DNA of 64,000 nucleotides from Aquatica leii. Its lineage: Eukaryota > Arthropoda > Insecta > Coleoptera > Lampyridae. The stretch is from positions 54,122,837 to 54,186,836 of the forward strand of contig CM069438.1 in assembly GCA_035610365.1 (NCBI GenBank). The letters are read 5' to 3'. A program made the position numbers and the translations under genes. Positions within the stretch are counted from its first letter, which is position 1. Each line of letters begins with the position of its first letter. Of this stretch, positions 22,018 to 33,239 are shown piece by piece. Under the pieces are notes generated by a model. The model was not told the origin of the DNA. It worked only from the letters and a program-made list of their open reading frames with translations, and made no database searches.

Positions 22018-22640
22018 TATATGTATATATAAAATAAACAAAAAATGAAAAATACTCACAAAAGTAAAGCATTTATTATAAAGATGCATAAGAGCATTTG
22101 CCGTCACTGATTCGTCGCAGGCCCTTTTCGCCGTCGGCGTCAGCCCGTTTCGCCGCCGACCGTATCGCCGGTGGCCGTATTGCCGACAAACGTGAATTTA
22201 TTTGCCTTAGTTATTACATTAAGTTTTAAATCTAGCAAAGTATTAAACGAAGCCAAATCACAATGTCCTATAGCAAAATGGTCGACGGCGAAACAGTCGG
22301 CGGCGAAAAAAAATTTAAATATATATATAAAATAAACAAAAAATGAAAAATACCCACAAAAGTAAAGCATTTATTATAAAGATGCATGAGAGCACTCGCG
22401 GTCACCGATTCGTCGCCGGTCCTTTTCGCGTTGGCCCGTTTCGCCGCCGATCGTATCGCCGGTGAACGTGAATTTATTTGCCTTAGTTATTATATTAAGT
22501 TTTAAATCTAGCAAAGTATGAAACGAAGCCAAATCACAACGTCCTATAGCAAAACGGTCGACGGCGAAACGGTCGACGGCGAAACAGTCGGCGGCGAAAC
22601 GGTCGACGACTAAACGGCCTACGGCAAATAGTCATATACC
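22018..22640. repeat. duplicated element with inverted GC-rich 15-bp minisatellites
   Basis: Two units of about 300 bp lie in direct tandem (22018-22316 and 22317-22640, offset 298 at AAAATAAACAAAAAATG). Each has a left GC-rich block of TTTCGCCGCCGACCG-type repeats and a right block of the reverse complement (GTCGACGGCGAAACG). Between them is a conserved AT-rich core containing ATTTATTTGCCTTAGTTAT and CAAATCACAA. In unit 2 the right block is four to five repeats long (22553-22612). Inverted minisatellite ends around a core could fold back. It is non-coding, and its family is not known to me. Confidence 0.75.
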
Positions 22641-22869
22641 CACCGAAAAAAATACCTTATATGGTGATGCAATTTGAAAGCAAAACCTAAGAATAAATGA
22701 TAGTAGAAGAAAAAAGATATAGGCAAATTTAGACTAAAACGAAAAACAACCCCAAAATAAAAAAACCTCAAAATATCAATACTTATTTCTTATTCAACAA
22801 TAAAAACCTAAAAAAACGTATGAATTAATCATAATATAAGACAACGTAACGACAATAACTAAAATCTCA

Positions 22870-23615
22870 ATGCATACTCTGTGATATTAAAATTACAACA
22901 CCAAGAATGTGAGAATTTTGTGACCAGAAAGGTTTAGCTACTCAGAGGTAGTAAATATTTAAACTTAAAAAAAAACAAAGATGAACACAATTATTATTTA
23001 TTGTGTCCTATTAGTTTCACACTCCTTTAGTCTTCGTGGCATCGATTCCAGCAGGTGATCGATTTTCTCTTGAGTTATTGTATCCTAAGCAACTTCATGC
23101 CGAAAAGCTTTCTGTGTCTGTGGAGGATGCTCTAATTTCCTCAGTCTTCTACCAATAATGTCCCACACGTGTTTAATAAGCTAAAGGTCGGGAAATCTGG
23201 TTGGCCATAGTAAGAGATTACATTGGCATTTTCAAATCGAACCGTAATGTTTTGCTATGCGAAGACAGGCATTATCCTGCTGGAAAAGTGGGTCTTCCAA
23301 CTGCTGAATGAATAGAAGAATATGGGGTTCTACTACTTCGTTAACATATCGCCGGGCCTTCATATTGCCTCGGATGAATATCAAACGCGACTTACTCTTA
23401 TAAGCTAGAGCATCCCATACTATAATCCCCACAGTGTAATGCATATGCCGCTCAACAAAATATTGAACGTTACCCCGTACCCCACGTCATCATGCATCCC
23501 CCGAGCAGAATCAAGGCTCATCGCTGAAGACTACTCTACGCCATTCCAGATTCCAGTAGAGTCCAGTTGGGCCGTCAATGGTAGCACAAGATGTGGCCGA
23601 TAGGATTACAATCCG
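22870..23615 (-). mobile_element. Tc1-like DNA transposon remnant, copy 2
   Basis: Same family as the 2.6-kb copy. The minus strand 23232-23444 encodes RLIFIRGNMKARRYVNEVVE and LFIQQLEDPLFQQDNACL, and the C-terminus (HPPQTQKAFRHE, LLESMPRRLKE) lies at 23030-23130. The left terminal motif CAACACCAAGAATG is at about 22900. The N-terminal half is missing. Homology with copy 1 ends at the same point (ACAAGATGTGGCCG, 23588 and 3341). It is inactive, with frame changes. Confidence 0.85.
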
Positions 23616-24656
23616 AAAACTGTTCGAAAGATTACAGAACGACCTTCATTACCTAACCACCTAACCTTCGTTCTCCAGTTTTTTGTCTACGACACTTCTG
23701 ACCTTCCTTAGTCCATGTTTGATAACAGCGCATAAGACTGGATTAGTTTGTTACGTGCGAAATTTTCACAACGGAGTACCCTGTGTATCGACTTAAAAAT
23801 TAGTTTCTGGTTTTGACGCCCTCTGCCGACCTTGTTGGTGACTGCGAGGCCATTTTGAAGCTGTCAACTACTTGAACCGGTCGGTGTCGAGAATCTTGAA
23901 CTGATTCCTAAATTTTTAAGGGCATCCCTTGTGATGAATACAAATTTATAAGGCGATTGCGAATTTATTACAATTCTTTCGGCACAGGGTAAGATATTTT
24001 GTCTCCAATCTATTAAGATTCCTTCGTAATTTCTGTATTAATGTGATAGCCGGTTCCACCACGTTGTAATCACCTGGTCGCTTCAATAAGGAATAATGAT
24101 GAATAAGTACGATTGATAAATACCGCTACCAAACGTATAAGCTGTTGGGAGGGCCTGCTACTTAAACAACAACGAGGTCTCGTCGAGCAATGCGTCGGAG
24201 ATGCTAATATTTGGACAATAATCGATTGCGTTATCAACCACCTGTTCGTAATTACAACCTACAGCATTCGATACAACGGGTTCTTATATCGTATTTAATG
24301 AATTATTAATACTGATTTTGTAGTTTCCTTTTTCGTGAGTTATTGTGTGACACTAATTGCTATCAATAATTATTGTAGGCTGCCAATGGGAAAACGTTTT
24401 CTTCACGCCAGCAAGCATTAGATTGGGTAAGTCAATTTGATTATATTTTATTCGCTGTCATCAGTCAGTCACGGAACTTTGATTACTGTCGGTGTCTATA
24501 AGTACGTTTATTGTGTATATACCACTAAGGTAATTTCAAGTGTCATTTGTAGTGTATCGCATGCTGAGAGTAGACAATATTTATTACGAAATTTACTTCG
24601 CTATCTCGACGTAATTTAAGTATATGCTTTGTGTGTTGCCGATATGTCCGGCATTT
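23616..24656. other. sequence without recognised genes
   Basis: Moderately AT-rich. No recognisable domain in either strand. Confidence 0.4.
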
Positions 24657-24905
24657 ATGAATCGAGAAATTAGACAATACTCCGGTTAATCTTGTACGTT
24701 GTTAATTCAAGGTTTCTACACTTATTTGTCTAATGTTTATGAATTGAGGAATTCAACATACTTCTGTCAATTTGCTACGCTGCTGAATTAAAGTTTTTTA
24801 TATTTGTTAATTATACTTTTTCGAACATTGATGAGTGGAGAAATTACATATATTCTTATTAATCTTCTACGTTAATACATTAAAGTTGTTATACTTGTTA
24901 ATCTT
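24657..24905. repeat. three-copy degenerate tandem repeat, about 85 bp
   Basis: Copies start at 24657, 24739 and 24831 with ATGAATCGAGAAATT, ATGAATTGAGGAATT and ATGAGTGGAGAAATT. Each continues through TTAATCT or TCAATTT, CTACG or GTACG, and AAGGTTTCTA or AAAGTT. Confidence 0.65.
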
Positions 24906-25156
24906 TCTTTTATGGCAACATACCTTTCTCTTTTAGTTGTCGTTACCTATTAACAAATTTTGGCTACTCGAACATCAGAGTAACAAGGATTACGAACCTC
25001 AAATTTAGTTACAAGTTTGGACCGTCTGTCGTGATCGAGGCAGAAGTGTTAATTTAGATTTGATCTGGCGCCCTTAAGTATAATTCCCTTGAACCTCCCC
25101 TATCTCCGACTGTGTGAGTTGGCCGTGCAAGGTTCGTAAGACCTAAAGCTTGTAAC

Positions 25157-25281
25157 AAGTTCCGGTTAAGAAAATTTGCAATTTCCTTGTACAAAAAACC
25201 ACCTTTACGTAAGCCAACAATTCGATCTCTGTCGAACACGCTTAATTGGAGGTAATTTTCACGCTGTCGTACTCTAGGCAT
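25157..25281 (-). mobile_element. Tc1-like transposase N-terminal fragment
   Basis: From ATG at 25281 the minus strand reads MPRVRQRENYLQLSVFDRDR, then IVGLRKGGFLYKEIANFLNR. This is the conserved start of Tc1-like transposases with the first helix-turn-helix (F.RGRIVGLR..G.S..EIA...). The rest of the transposase is not attached, and it differs from the middle and C-terminal remnants elsewhere in the window, so it may be another subfamily. Confidence 0.65.
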
Positions 25282-25679
25282 ATACACAGTCTCAAAACAC
25301 GTTAAACAGAAGAACCACAAGAAATCACAATACTAATTTAAATCATTTACTACTACCGAGTAACTAAACCTTCCTGCTAAGTTTGGTCGCAAAATTCCTA
25401 CAGATTATACCAACTTAGAACTCTCAAAAATGCCGATCAAGCAAAAATACGTATACATAGTACAAAAAACGAAGTTGTAATCTCAAAACCAACACAGCAA
25501 ACAGATTCGATCGACGACTTGACTCGATACGTACTGCAAACTTGGCGATCAGGCAAAAAAATGCGAAACACTTCAGGAAATAAGTGCAGTCATTGATGAC
25601 GGCTGACGGTATCAACCCTACAACATCTCGCCATTTGTTCGGCACTGACAAATCAAGCAGTATTTAGTTCCTTATTAAC
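25282..25679. other. no recognised feature
   Basis: A 75-codon ORF at 25424-25651 (minus) has no recognisable family. Confidence 0.35.
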
Positions 25680-26330
25680 ATCGAAGCAGATCTTGATATA
25701 TACCCGCTTGATGAATTTGAAGACCATGCGATGACTACCGTGCCCTTTAGAAGAGAACTTGCCCATACCGGTATCCGATAAGGCACATTCAAGATTTTAG
25801 TCAGTCCTTGTGCGGCAATTAATTTTCTCTACCATCGATCTTGTTCGTGTAACCAAAAAAAATTTTTCAGGCGATTCTTGCCCAAAGCAGCAAAAGTTCA
25901 TTAAACGATCTTCTTCGTGACAAGACAAAAAGAAAAAGACCTGTCAAATAGACTCCAGAAGGTATTAATGCTTTTGAAACTACAAAAGAGAACCTCGTAC
26001 AAGCCACTTTACTGGTTCATCTTAAAATCAACGTTTCAATAACTATTTTTACCGACGCTTCTGCTAACGTCTGGATTTTTTCTCACAGAAACTGAGTTCC
26101 GTCAAACGAAATTATGGAGCTTACGATCGAGAGCTGCTTGCTAGCTATTTTACAGTTTAGGCACATAGTCAAAGATCGGTTTTGTACTATTTACACTGAC
26201 CACAAGCCCATCACATTTGCCTTTAAGAATAAAACCAATCAGTGTTTACTGTGCCAATTCCGCCATTTAGTTTTTTTCGGCCAATTTATCACCGGCCTCG
26301 TCACTCGAATCTGAATTCAAAACAAGACAC
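25680..26330 (+). mobile_element. Gypsy RT / RNase H fossil
   Basis: The + strand shows parts of reverse transcriptase (RRFLPKAAKV near 25870), the RT-RNase H connection (TPEG..AFETTKENLVQATL), and RNase H (IFTDASANV, then CTIYTDHKPITFAFKNKTNQ at 26114-26260). These are textbook Gypsy pol blocks in the normal order. It is broken at several points. LTR-like sequence of family L follows at about 26.7-27.2 kb in the same orientation, probably the same insertion. RT phrases match the fossil at 31.7-32.4 kb. Confidence 0.85.
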
Positions 26331-26689
26331 TAGCAACGGCATTGCAAGAATACATCAGTTTTTGCGATATATCCACAACAGCTCGTCCTGACGTCACCAA
26401 GATGTCAGTAAACGGGCGGGACACCTCGTTGCGTACCATTTCGTCTTCTACATTCGCTGCGATTAGTTTAATTGCGTAGAAACTTAACCGTTCAATTCGA
26501 TTGGAATGGGTTTCGAATAAAAATTGTTTTACTGAAGAATTTAGATTATTTTTCTCGCTACTGAACCGCTCGCAGGTATGGCAGCCACCGCCATTTTTCT
26601 ATTTTACTAATTTAAAGTAATTTCAATAATTTGACGAAGGTTCCAAACCTTCTCTTCAACTTTAATTACGGAAAATGCAATAATTATCC
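26331..26689 (+). other. probable internal 3' region of the Gypsy fossil
   Basis: Aligns loosely by eye with 42780-43050, which likewise precedes an L-type LTR (shared GCTCGCAGGTATGGCAGCCA / GCTCACAGGTTACAGACGCC). It carries no domain. Confidence 0.4.
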
Positions 26690-27200
26690 CATTTTAATGA
26701 TACTTAAAGCTTTTTGGATCAATTAAACCCTGGTGCAATCAAAATTGGGTTAGTAACCTCAGGAGCTACAATCAAGGGAAACTTTGGCTTCGACCATCTG
26801 TCGATAACCTGTATAGTTTCTATCTTATTATTGTATTAATTCTGTAACTGTGTTACTGACTTATCTGTATTTCTTAATATGAAGCCTTCTGTTCTGGTAA
26901 TTATATTAAGCCTTTAGTTAATTTTTAGTGCGGTTACATAATCATCATTATTATTATTTTGATTTTAGTAAAGTATAATTATTTAGGTTGACATTCATGA
27001 CTTGAACCGTTCGAATAACCTTAGTAATTTTTCGTACTCAAAGCAAACTTGCACTCCTCAAAAGTGTCGGGAGTATATTACCAAAGTAGCAATTAGTATT
27101 GCAGCACTAAAGAACTCTAAGTCCAGGAGTAAGTTTGACGTTACTTTTATTTTTTTAGATTTAATCATTCCACCGGTATGCGTTATAAATTACATGGAAA
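26690..27200 (+). repeat. LTR-like sequence, Gypsy family L (fossil)
   Basis: It shares landmarks with 43030-43720: GATCAATT near its start and CTCCTCAAAAGT...GGGAGTATATTACC...AAGTAGCA at 27050-27095. The 3' end block (GTGGCGTTTATT) seen in other copies is absent. Confidence 0.5.
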
Positions 27201-28789
27201 TTTAGAAAGAAAATCAGTTACTCCAAGTTAAGCAAATGTAAACCTTACCGCCAAATAATTAACACGTTACCAATTTATTACACAAGCATCTTGCACATAC
27301 GTCTCCGTGATTAAGTCTACGAATAATTTCATTGGTAAATGGTTACATCGCCGAGACTGCAACTAACTAAATTATCTTTCAAACAAAAAAATTAATTAAT
27401 GAACGTTCGCACGTGTTTACTTTGAGCAATTGCTAGATGGTACGTAATTTATACACATTTATGTTAATCAACTAAAGTTTGGATGACTTGCGATGTTTAC
27501 ATTTCAATTTACGTTTCTGTAATAATTGGTTTGAATTCAAATTTTCTAAGAAAAACACGAAGGCGTATTTATGAGTTTATTTATAAATTGCAAAATGTTG
27601 TGTCAAATGTTTATCATTTAAAGCAAAAAAAAATAAATTGTTATTAAGTATCTCAGAAGATTTAGACTATATCATCAAAGTTTAAATTACGAAGTAGGAT
27701 AATTATTTGAAAAATAGGAAAAAAATCGTCAGTACGAGAATAAACAAAAAACAGTATAAATTTAAAACAACTAAAAGAACAAAATCTATATAAAAGAGTA
27801 TTATTACTAAAAACGTCTATACAATAAATATCCTCATTCATGTCTGTTAGTGCATCTCTGAAGAGTCCTTTCCCCAAATAAGAAAAATAAAAAAAATCCT
27901 CTTACCAAAAACCTCTAATAGGCATATGATACACTAAAAAAATAATTCGGATTTTAAGCGCCAGAGCAAGTTGGTTTGCAACAGTACTCACTTTTGCTAC
28001 ATTAGAATTCGAGCAGACTACAACTCCGTTTTCTGTACTTTCGCTTGGTCTTCATTTGTGTATGAGTAATTCTAGTTAAAATTCACGTCGTCACTGGTCT
28101 TCCGACTCCATTGTAGGTAAAATGCGGAATCTTTTTGACATTTACAAAAGGGGAGCGCGAACGGAAGTAACTTTCACTCTTTCATTTGCTTACTTAACAT
28201 CGCTGTGAACGTTCGATTTTGTCAAGACGCTATCCGCTTCATTCTACTTAACATTCCTCATTCCATTTTTTTATTCAGTTAGCGTTCTCAGGTAAAATTT
28301 ATAATTTGCCGTTGGCGTGTATCTTTAGCGAGTTTCTTGGGTCTACAAAACGACTTTCCCAGCAATATAGATCTGCAAGAATAACAATTTTTCTTCATAA
28401 ATGAGCATATTATTTTGATTAACCTTCAGAAGCCGTACGATCTGTGGAATCCGTATTATCGCTAGTGACTCGCGCCTCGTTGTATTCGATGTTCTAATTA
28501 TTCATTTAGTTGAATTCACCGTATTACTTATTCTATCGAAACTAATTGTAGATCATACTAAATCATTTTACTTTCAGTCGTAAATTTTAAATGATCTTTA
28601 ACCTTAATGAACGCAGTTTTTTTTTAGTACGGTGACGTTTTACCATTGAAGTTTCTTTAATCGTTTGAATGTAATCAAGGCCAGATTTAGGCACATTACG
28701 CCGTACACGTAAGTTGGCATACTATGCACGTCACTAAAGTAATACAAAGTAGTGAACTTTACTACTTGTTATAAGGAACATCGGTGGGG
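27201..28789. other. AT-rich sequence, no supported gene
   Basis: A 71-codon ORF at 27662-27877 (minus) is hydrophobic and AT-rich without family features. Nothing else was recognised. Confidence 0.4.
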
Positions 28790-29200
28790 TAAGTTTTTAT
28801 TACTCATCTTATTTATTACTAGTAATTATATTTGTCGATTTGTTAATGTGTCACGACAACGTAGTTAATCAACTTCGATTGGAGTTACGGTGTTTGTTCA
28901 TTATCCTATTTGCTATTAAAGTCATTAAATCTTTATTATTCTGTTAAAATAAACTAAGTAGTAGCACATGTTATCGTTGGATAGAATTATATTCGCTTGG
29001 TACTTTGTTCTTGATCGCTTTTTTAATCTATCCTATTCGCTTCGTAATAAGTTCAGGCGTACCCTTGCTATTTCCGAGCCAAAGATCTTTATTAGGAGTG
29101 GCGCCTAGGTTTTCTCTATTTGTATTGTAGTTTCTCAGCCACGTCCACTCACCGACATCGTAGCTAACCGTGGTGAGATGGAATACGAAACCCACTACAG
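28790..29200 (+). repeat. LTR-like sequence, Gypsy family L (fossil)
   Basis: It ends with the family L block: CCGAGCCAAAGATC at 29075, GGAGTGGCGCC at 29096, CCACGTCCACTCACCGACAT at 29140 and GTAGCTAACCGTGGTGA. The internal order is the same as in the copy at 43.8 kb. No pol sequence is attached, so it may be a solo LTR. Confidence 0.6.
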
Positions 29201-30724
29201 AAAATGTTAGTCAGTCTTAGGATATCTCTTTTGCTGCTTTTCTCTTTAGTTCCTTTTTATTGTAATATTCTAATTATCACATTCTAAATTGCATTATGAC
29301 AGTACAGCATAGTAATCGATGATTGAGAAGTGTTTTATTAGCAATTGATGGTTCCTAAAATTTCTTATTTCCTTTCTTTCCCTCTCTTGAAATTCTAGTT
29401 TTGGGATTTCCTTATGTGGGTATACTCAGAGTGGTTTTGTTTTTAAAGGTTTGAGTTTCAAATGATTTAGAAATAGTTCTTGACGCTAGTCTCAACTTCC
29501 CTCTTTACTACACTCTTCTTTTCTCCGGAATTCTTTTGGGTATCGCTTCATGCGCTTCTATTACAGTTTTGATATTTGGAGAATTCAGAATTCTCTAAAG
29601 AATCTTTCTCTTTGGTATTCGTGATAATTCTATGGTATTAGATATAGTTGTAGATATAGTTTTTAGAGTTTGATAGTGGCAACTGTCTAGATTTTTATGT
29701 GAAGGAGAAAGAAAGAATTCGGTAACATTCGGTTATCTCATTATATTCTATAGATTCTGTACATATGCATTTGGCATAAACATCTATTTTCGATTTGGTT
29801 ACTTCCTTGGGCGAGTGTCCTGATTGTCATTCGGTATTTCGGCAAGACATGGAAGACCTCGTGCTGGTGCTCGACGATTTGTTTAAAAATTTTATAATCG
29901 ACAGTCATCCTGCTTCAATCTAATTGTAGGTTTGATGGATTGTTAATTCTATTCTTACAGGCTTTTGTCCAGGCCTTCTTCTCTTGTAGCACGCGTTATG
30001 AAGTATAATTATAAACTCACTCAAATAGTCCAAGCAATTAATTTAAAATAGCATAACTAAAGTTTCAAATATATTTTAAATTAAAGCGGAAACGCGTTAG
30101 CGCTCCGTTGTGTTAAAACTTAAAATTTTCGAACTAGTAAAATATTTATGTAAAACCAGATGTGACTAAATCAAGTCGTACATATTATTTCAATAAAATT
30201 TAACTACCTAAAGAATTTAGTGACAAATTCCGAATAGATTTACTGTAAAATTTCAATTGGCCTTACGCGTTTATGTGACTTTTACAACGCTCGTTAATTT
30301 GCTACAAAGATGCAGTAAATTTTATTACCTGAGTATAATTACATTTACTCCCAATAAACACAGAGTGCCTGAACAAATAAAATGCGAGTTAATTTGCCAA
30401 CTAAACTGTGTCATTTTCAACTTTTATTTCGTTCGGAAATTAATACAGTTGTTCTGAAATTGATGACGGTAAAGCTGTAATTTTTTCGATATTCGTTTCT
30501 ATTCTAGTGTTAAGTAATAAATTATCCCATGTAACGACGTGCGTGTTGAGACATAATTAAAAACAAAATATAATTTTAAAAATTCAGAAGATAGTGGATG
30601 ACTCAAAATTAAACAAAACTTATAATTCCTCAATTTATTTTATTATATAGTAAATCAGACTTGTTTGAGAGTCTTATTTTCAATGTGTCGTAAGATTTAA
30701 ATGTAAAAATAATGCCTTCTTTCT
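29201..30724. other. sequence without recognised genes
   Basis: T-rich first half, AT-rich second half. Phrases near 29335 (AGCAATTGATGGTTC) resemble the 13.88-kb duplication unit (AGCAACTAATGGTTC), but the match is short. Confidence 0.35.
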
Positions 30725-31000
30725 GTGTCTTGATTTTTTTCTGCAGCATCAGCAGTAACATACAGTGTACGCAATACTTCGGCATCAGACCCAATCTAAA
30801 CTCATGCATTTTGTTATTCAACCGTGTCTTCCTCGCTGCATTGACGATGACGCTGTGAAGTTCATTATGTGTCCAGTTTCGTGCGTGTGTTCTGCTACTG
30901 GCGATTGTCCATTTCTTTTTAATCTTACGTCTCTCTGTTCTTCCTGTTTATCCGACATTAACACTTTCCGCACTGGCATGTCATCTTAGTTGTTACTATT
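30725..31000 (-). mobile_element. Penelope-like element, GIY-YIG end fragment (tentative)
   Basis: The minus strand reads RDVRLKRNGQSPVAEHTHET followed by GHIMNF. The pattern ...DVR....SA.AEH..ETGH.I.F is typical of the GIY-YIG endonuclease end of Penelope-like retroelements. The YIG motif itself and the RT are not visible. The length (about 90 codons with a stop) fits a 3'-terminal scrap. Other GIY-YIG proteins are possible but less likely in this setting. Confidence 0.4.
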
Positions 31001-31189
31001 TTATCTTTATCGATTGGTTGAATTGACGCGGTAGTTCCAAAGCGCATTTATATCTTCTTTTTCTTCAGGATCCTACCCTTCTTCTCGGCGACTCCCGCTA
31101 CGTAAGGTAAACAAGGTATTCCTCTTGGTAGTTCTCTTGCCGATGCAAAATCGTTCGCTACTTTTAGTGTACCTAAGATCATTATTAAT

Positions 31190-31545
31190 ATTTTACTTTC
31201 AGTCGAGTATAATTATTCAGCCTTCAGCTTGTTTCGAATTTGAGTATTTACTGGTTACGTTGACTGAACCGACAAGTAAACTTATAAACTATTCGTATTC
31301 GAGACCGAAAGTGGCTAATTTAAATCGTCGAATGCAACCTTGCACCTTCTCGAAGATTTCGGGGGTATATTACTGAAGTAGCATTTATTACTACCTGCTT
31401 CACTAAGGAATTCCAAGTCTCTTAGAGTCTCCGAACCAAAGATTCTGCCAGTACGCTAGAAGAAACGCCCGTCTTTTTTTTATTATAGCATTCTCTACCA
31501 CGCCCACACACCGACCCCTCAGTTAGCCGTGATTAGTTGCACAAA
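31190..31545 (+). repeat. LTR-like sequence, Gypsy family L (fossil)
   Basis: Landmarks in family order: GGGGGTATATTACTGAAGTAGC at about 31363, CCGAACCAAAGATTCTGCCA at 31432, the CGCCCGTCTTTTTTT block, CCACGCCCACACACCGACC at 31500, and CAGTTAGCCGTGATTAG. Gypsy RT sequence follows about 200 bp downstream, so this may be the 5' LTR of that fossil. Confidence 0.6.
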
Positions 31546-31569
31546 AACCACAAAGACTTTGAAGTAATG

Positions 31570-32420
31570 TCATCTGGGTGTTGTTATATTAAAGTTGGAC
31601 GTTTCGCTTCTCACGCCGTCATCTTCTTCTGAAGAAGACATCATTTAAATGAACAAACGCCTAAAAATCTACATTCAATTATTGAGCACGAAGACTTGTT
31701 TCAGACAAACTGAAAGCAGCGAAAAGAGTTTAACGCTATGTTGGATTTAGATATTGGACGTGCGTTCGAGCGTTCATGGTCATCGCCTATGCATATGATA
31801 CCCAAAAAGACGATGAATAGTTTATCGTGGCAAGAATTTATCGGTATCCAGTTAAGCACACTCAAGATTCTAGTCAATCACTGTGCGGCAAGTTACTCTT
31901 CTCTACCATCGATTTCTGTTATACATACATTGACGACATTCTCATTGCATCGTTGCCAATAGAAGACTAGATGCACAAATTTTGCTCCAACGCCTTAAAA
32001 ATTATGATTTGGTTATCAATCCTGGCAAATGCATATTTAGTGTTAATTTCCTGGACTACTTAGTGTCCACTTCCAGGATTTGTCCTCTGTTCGTGAATAT
32101 GGTGACTTTCTTTAGACGATTCTTACCCAAAGTAGCAAAAGTTCTAACGTCATTATACGATCTTCTTTAGAATTAAAAAAAATTGTCGAATACACTCCAA
32201 AATTCATACTGGTTCACCCTAAAATTGAAGTCATAATAAACATTTTACCGACGCTTCAGACTTTTCTTGCAGTCAAACACTTTAAGCACATGGTCAGAAG
32301 TCGTTTATTTATTATCTACTCTGACCACCAGCCTGTCACATTTACCTTTAAGAAATTTGTAATTTACCACCGATGTTTGACACAGTTTCGGACAAGAAGA
32401 TGTTAAAAATCTTTTTTTGG
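31570..32420 (+). mobile_element. Gypsy RT / RNase H fossil
   Basis: RT start motifs (MLDLDIGRAFERSWSSPMHM, IPKK) at 31738, then YIDDI near 31927, RLKNYDLVINPGKCIFSVNF and LDYL at 31985-32060, FFRRFLPKVAKV near 32110, and an RNase H phrase (YSDHQPVTFTF) near 32320. This is the usual Gypsy RT/RNase H order. It is broken, with several breaks. The 25.7-26.3 kb fossil shares the same phrases and looks like the same family. Confidence 0.85.
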
Positions 32421-33239
32421 CTCAACTGGTACAGATATGTTACATCGTTCATTTTAAATTCAGTTGGTAGTATTAAGGCTCTTTTTCTACCGGTTAATTC
32501 ACGCGTTTGATATTTTACACGCATAGTAAGCGCATGTGACTTAAAATGCTCGGTCACCTAATCGTTTTATGGTAAATTCGAATGTAAAATCAATCGATGC
32601 TTGTGGGAACAGTCGCGGAGGTACAATAAACATTTCCGTTTTGCGGTTTTCTTTTGTCGTTCCTAGAATTTATGAACCTATCTACGTGATCAACACGTGT
32701 ATTAATTCCATTGTAGATCAAATACTTGCTGTCCTTTTGGAATATCGTCGTCGTAAATATTTTTGATAACCGGAGAGACTGTTGAGTTTGTGACCGTCTT
32801 AGACACTCAATATCACAAGCTTATTATTTTAATGAGGAAGATAATAAAACCTCGCTTATAAAATTCAATCGTTGTACCTACAAATCTAGCGCACGGCGTG
32901 TTTCAGATTTAGTTCTAACCTAATTAGTCCTATTTTTGATGCCTCTACGATATACTTGTGTATTTATTTTCAGCTTTTAAGGATAGTTGCACCTTACTAG
33001 TACTAGGAACGAATTGTAAATCGTAAGTAACCCTTTGCTTTTTATCGTATTGTGCTGTCGATCGTATGTACATCCGCGGAGGATTTTCACATGCCTGTTA
33101 AGTTAGAACGGAGCTGACTGATATACCTCCCCCTTGCTATTGGAACTCGTCTACTACTTAATACATATGTGCACTACTTCTTGGATAATTTTCCTCGATC
33201 CTAATTTCGTCTGTCTTTGTCTATTACCTATACTCGTTT
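32421..33239. other. no supported feature
   Basis: Short ORFs at 32348-32557 (minus) and 32569-32766 (plus) show no family features. Confidence 0.35.

Noticed and set aside
31190-31545. Possible host promoter because of ordered GC-richer blocks
   Set aside because: The same blocks recur in the same order at 12.3, 29.1 and 43.8 kb, next to Gypsy pol sequence or a primer-binding motif.
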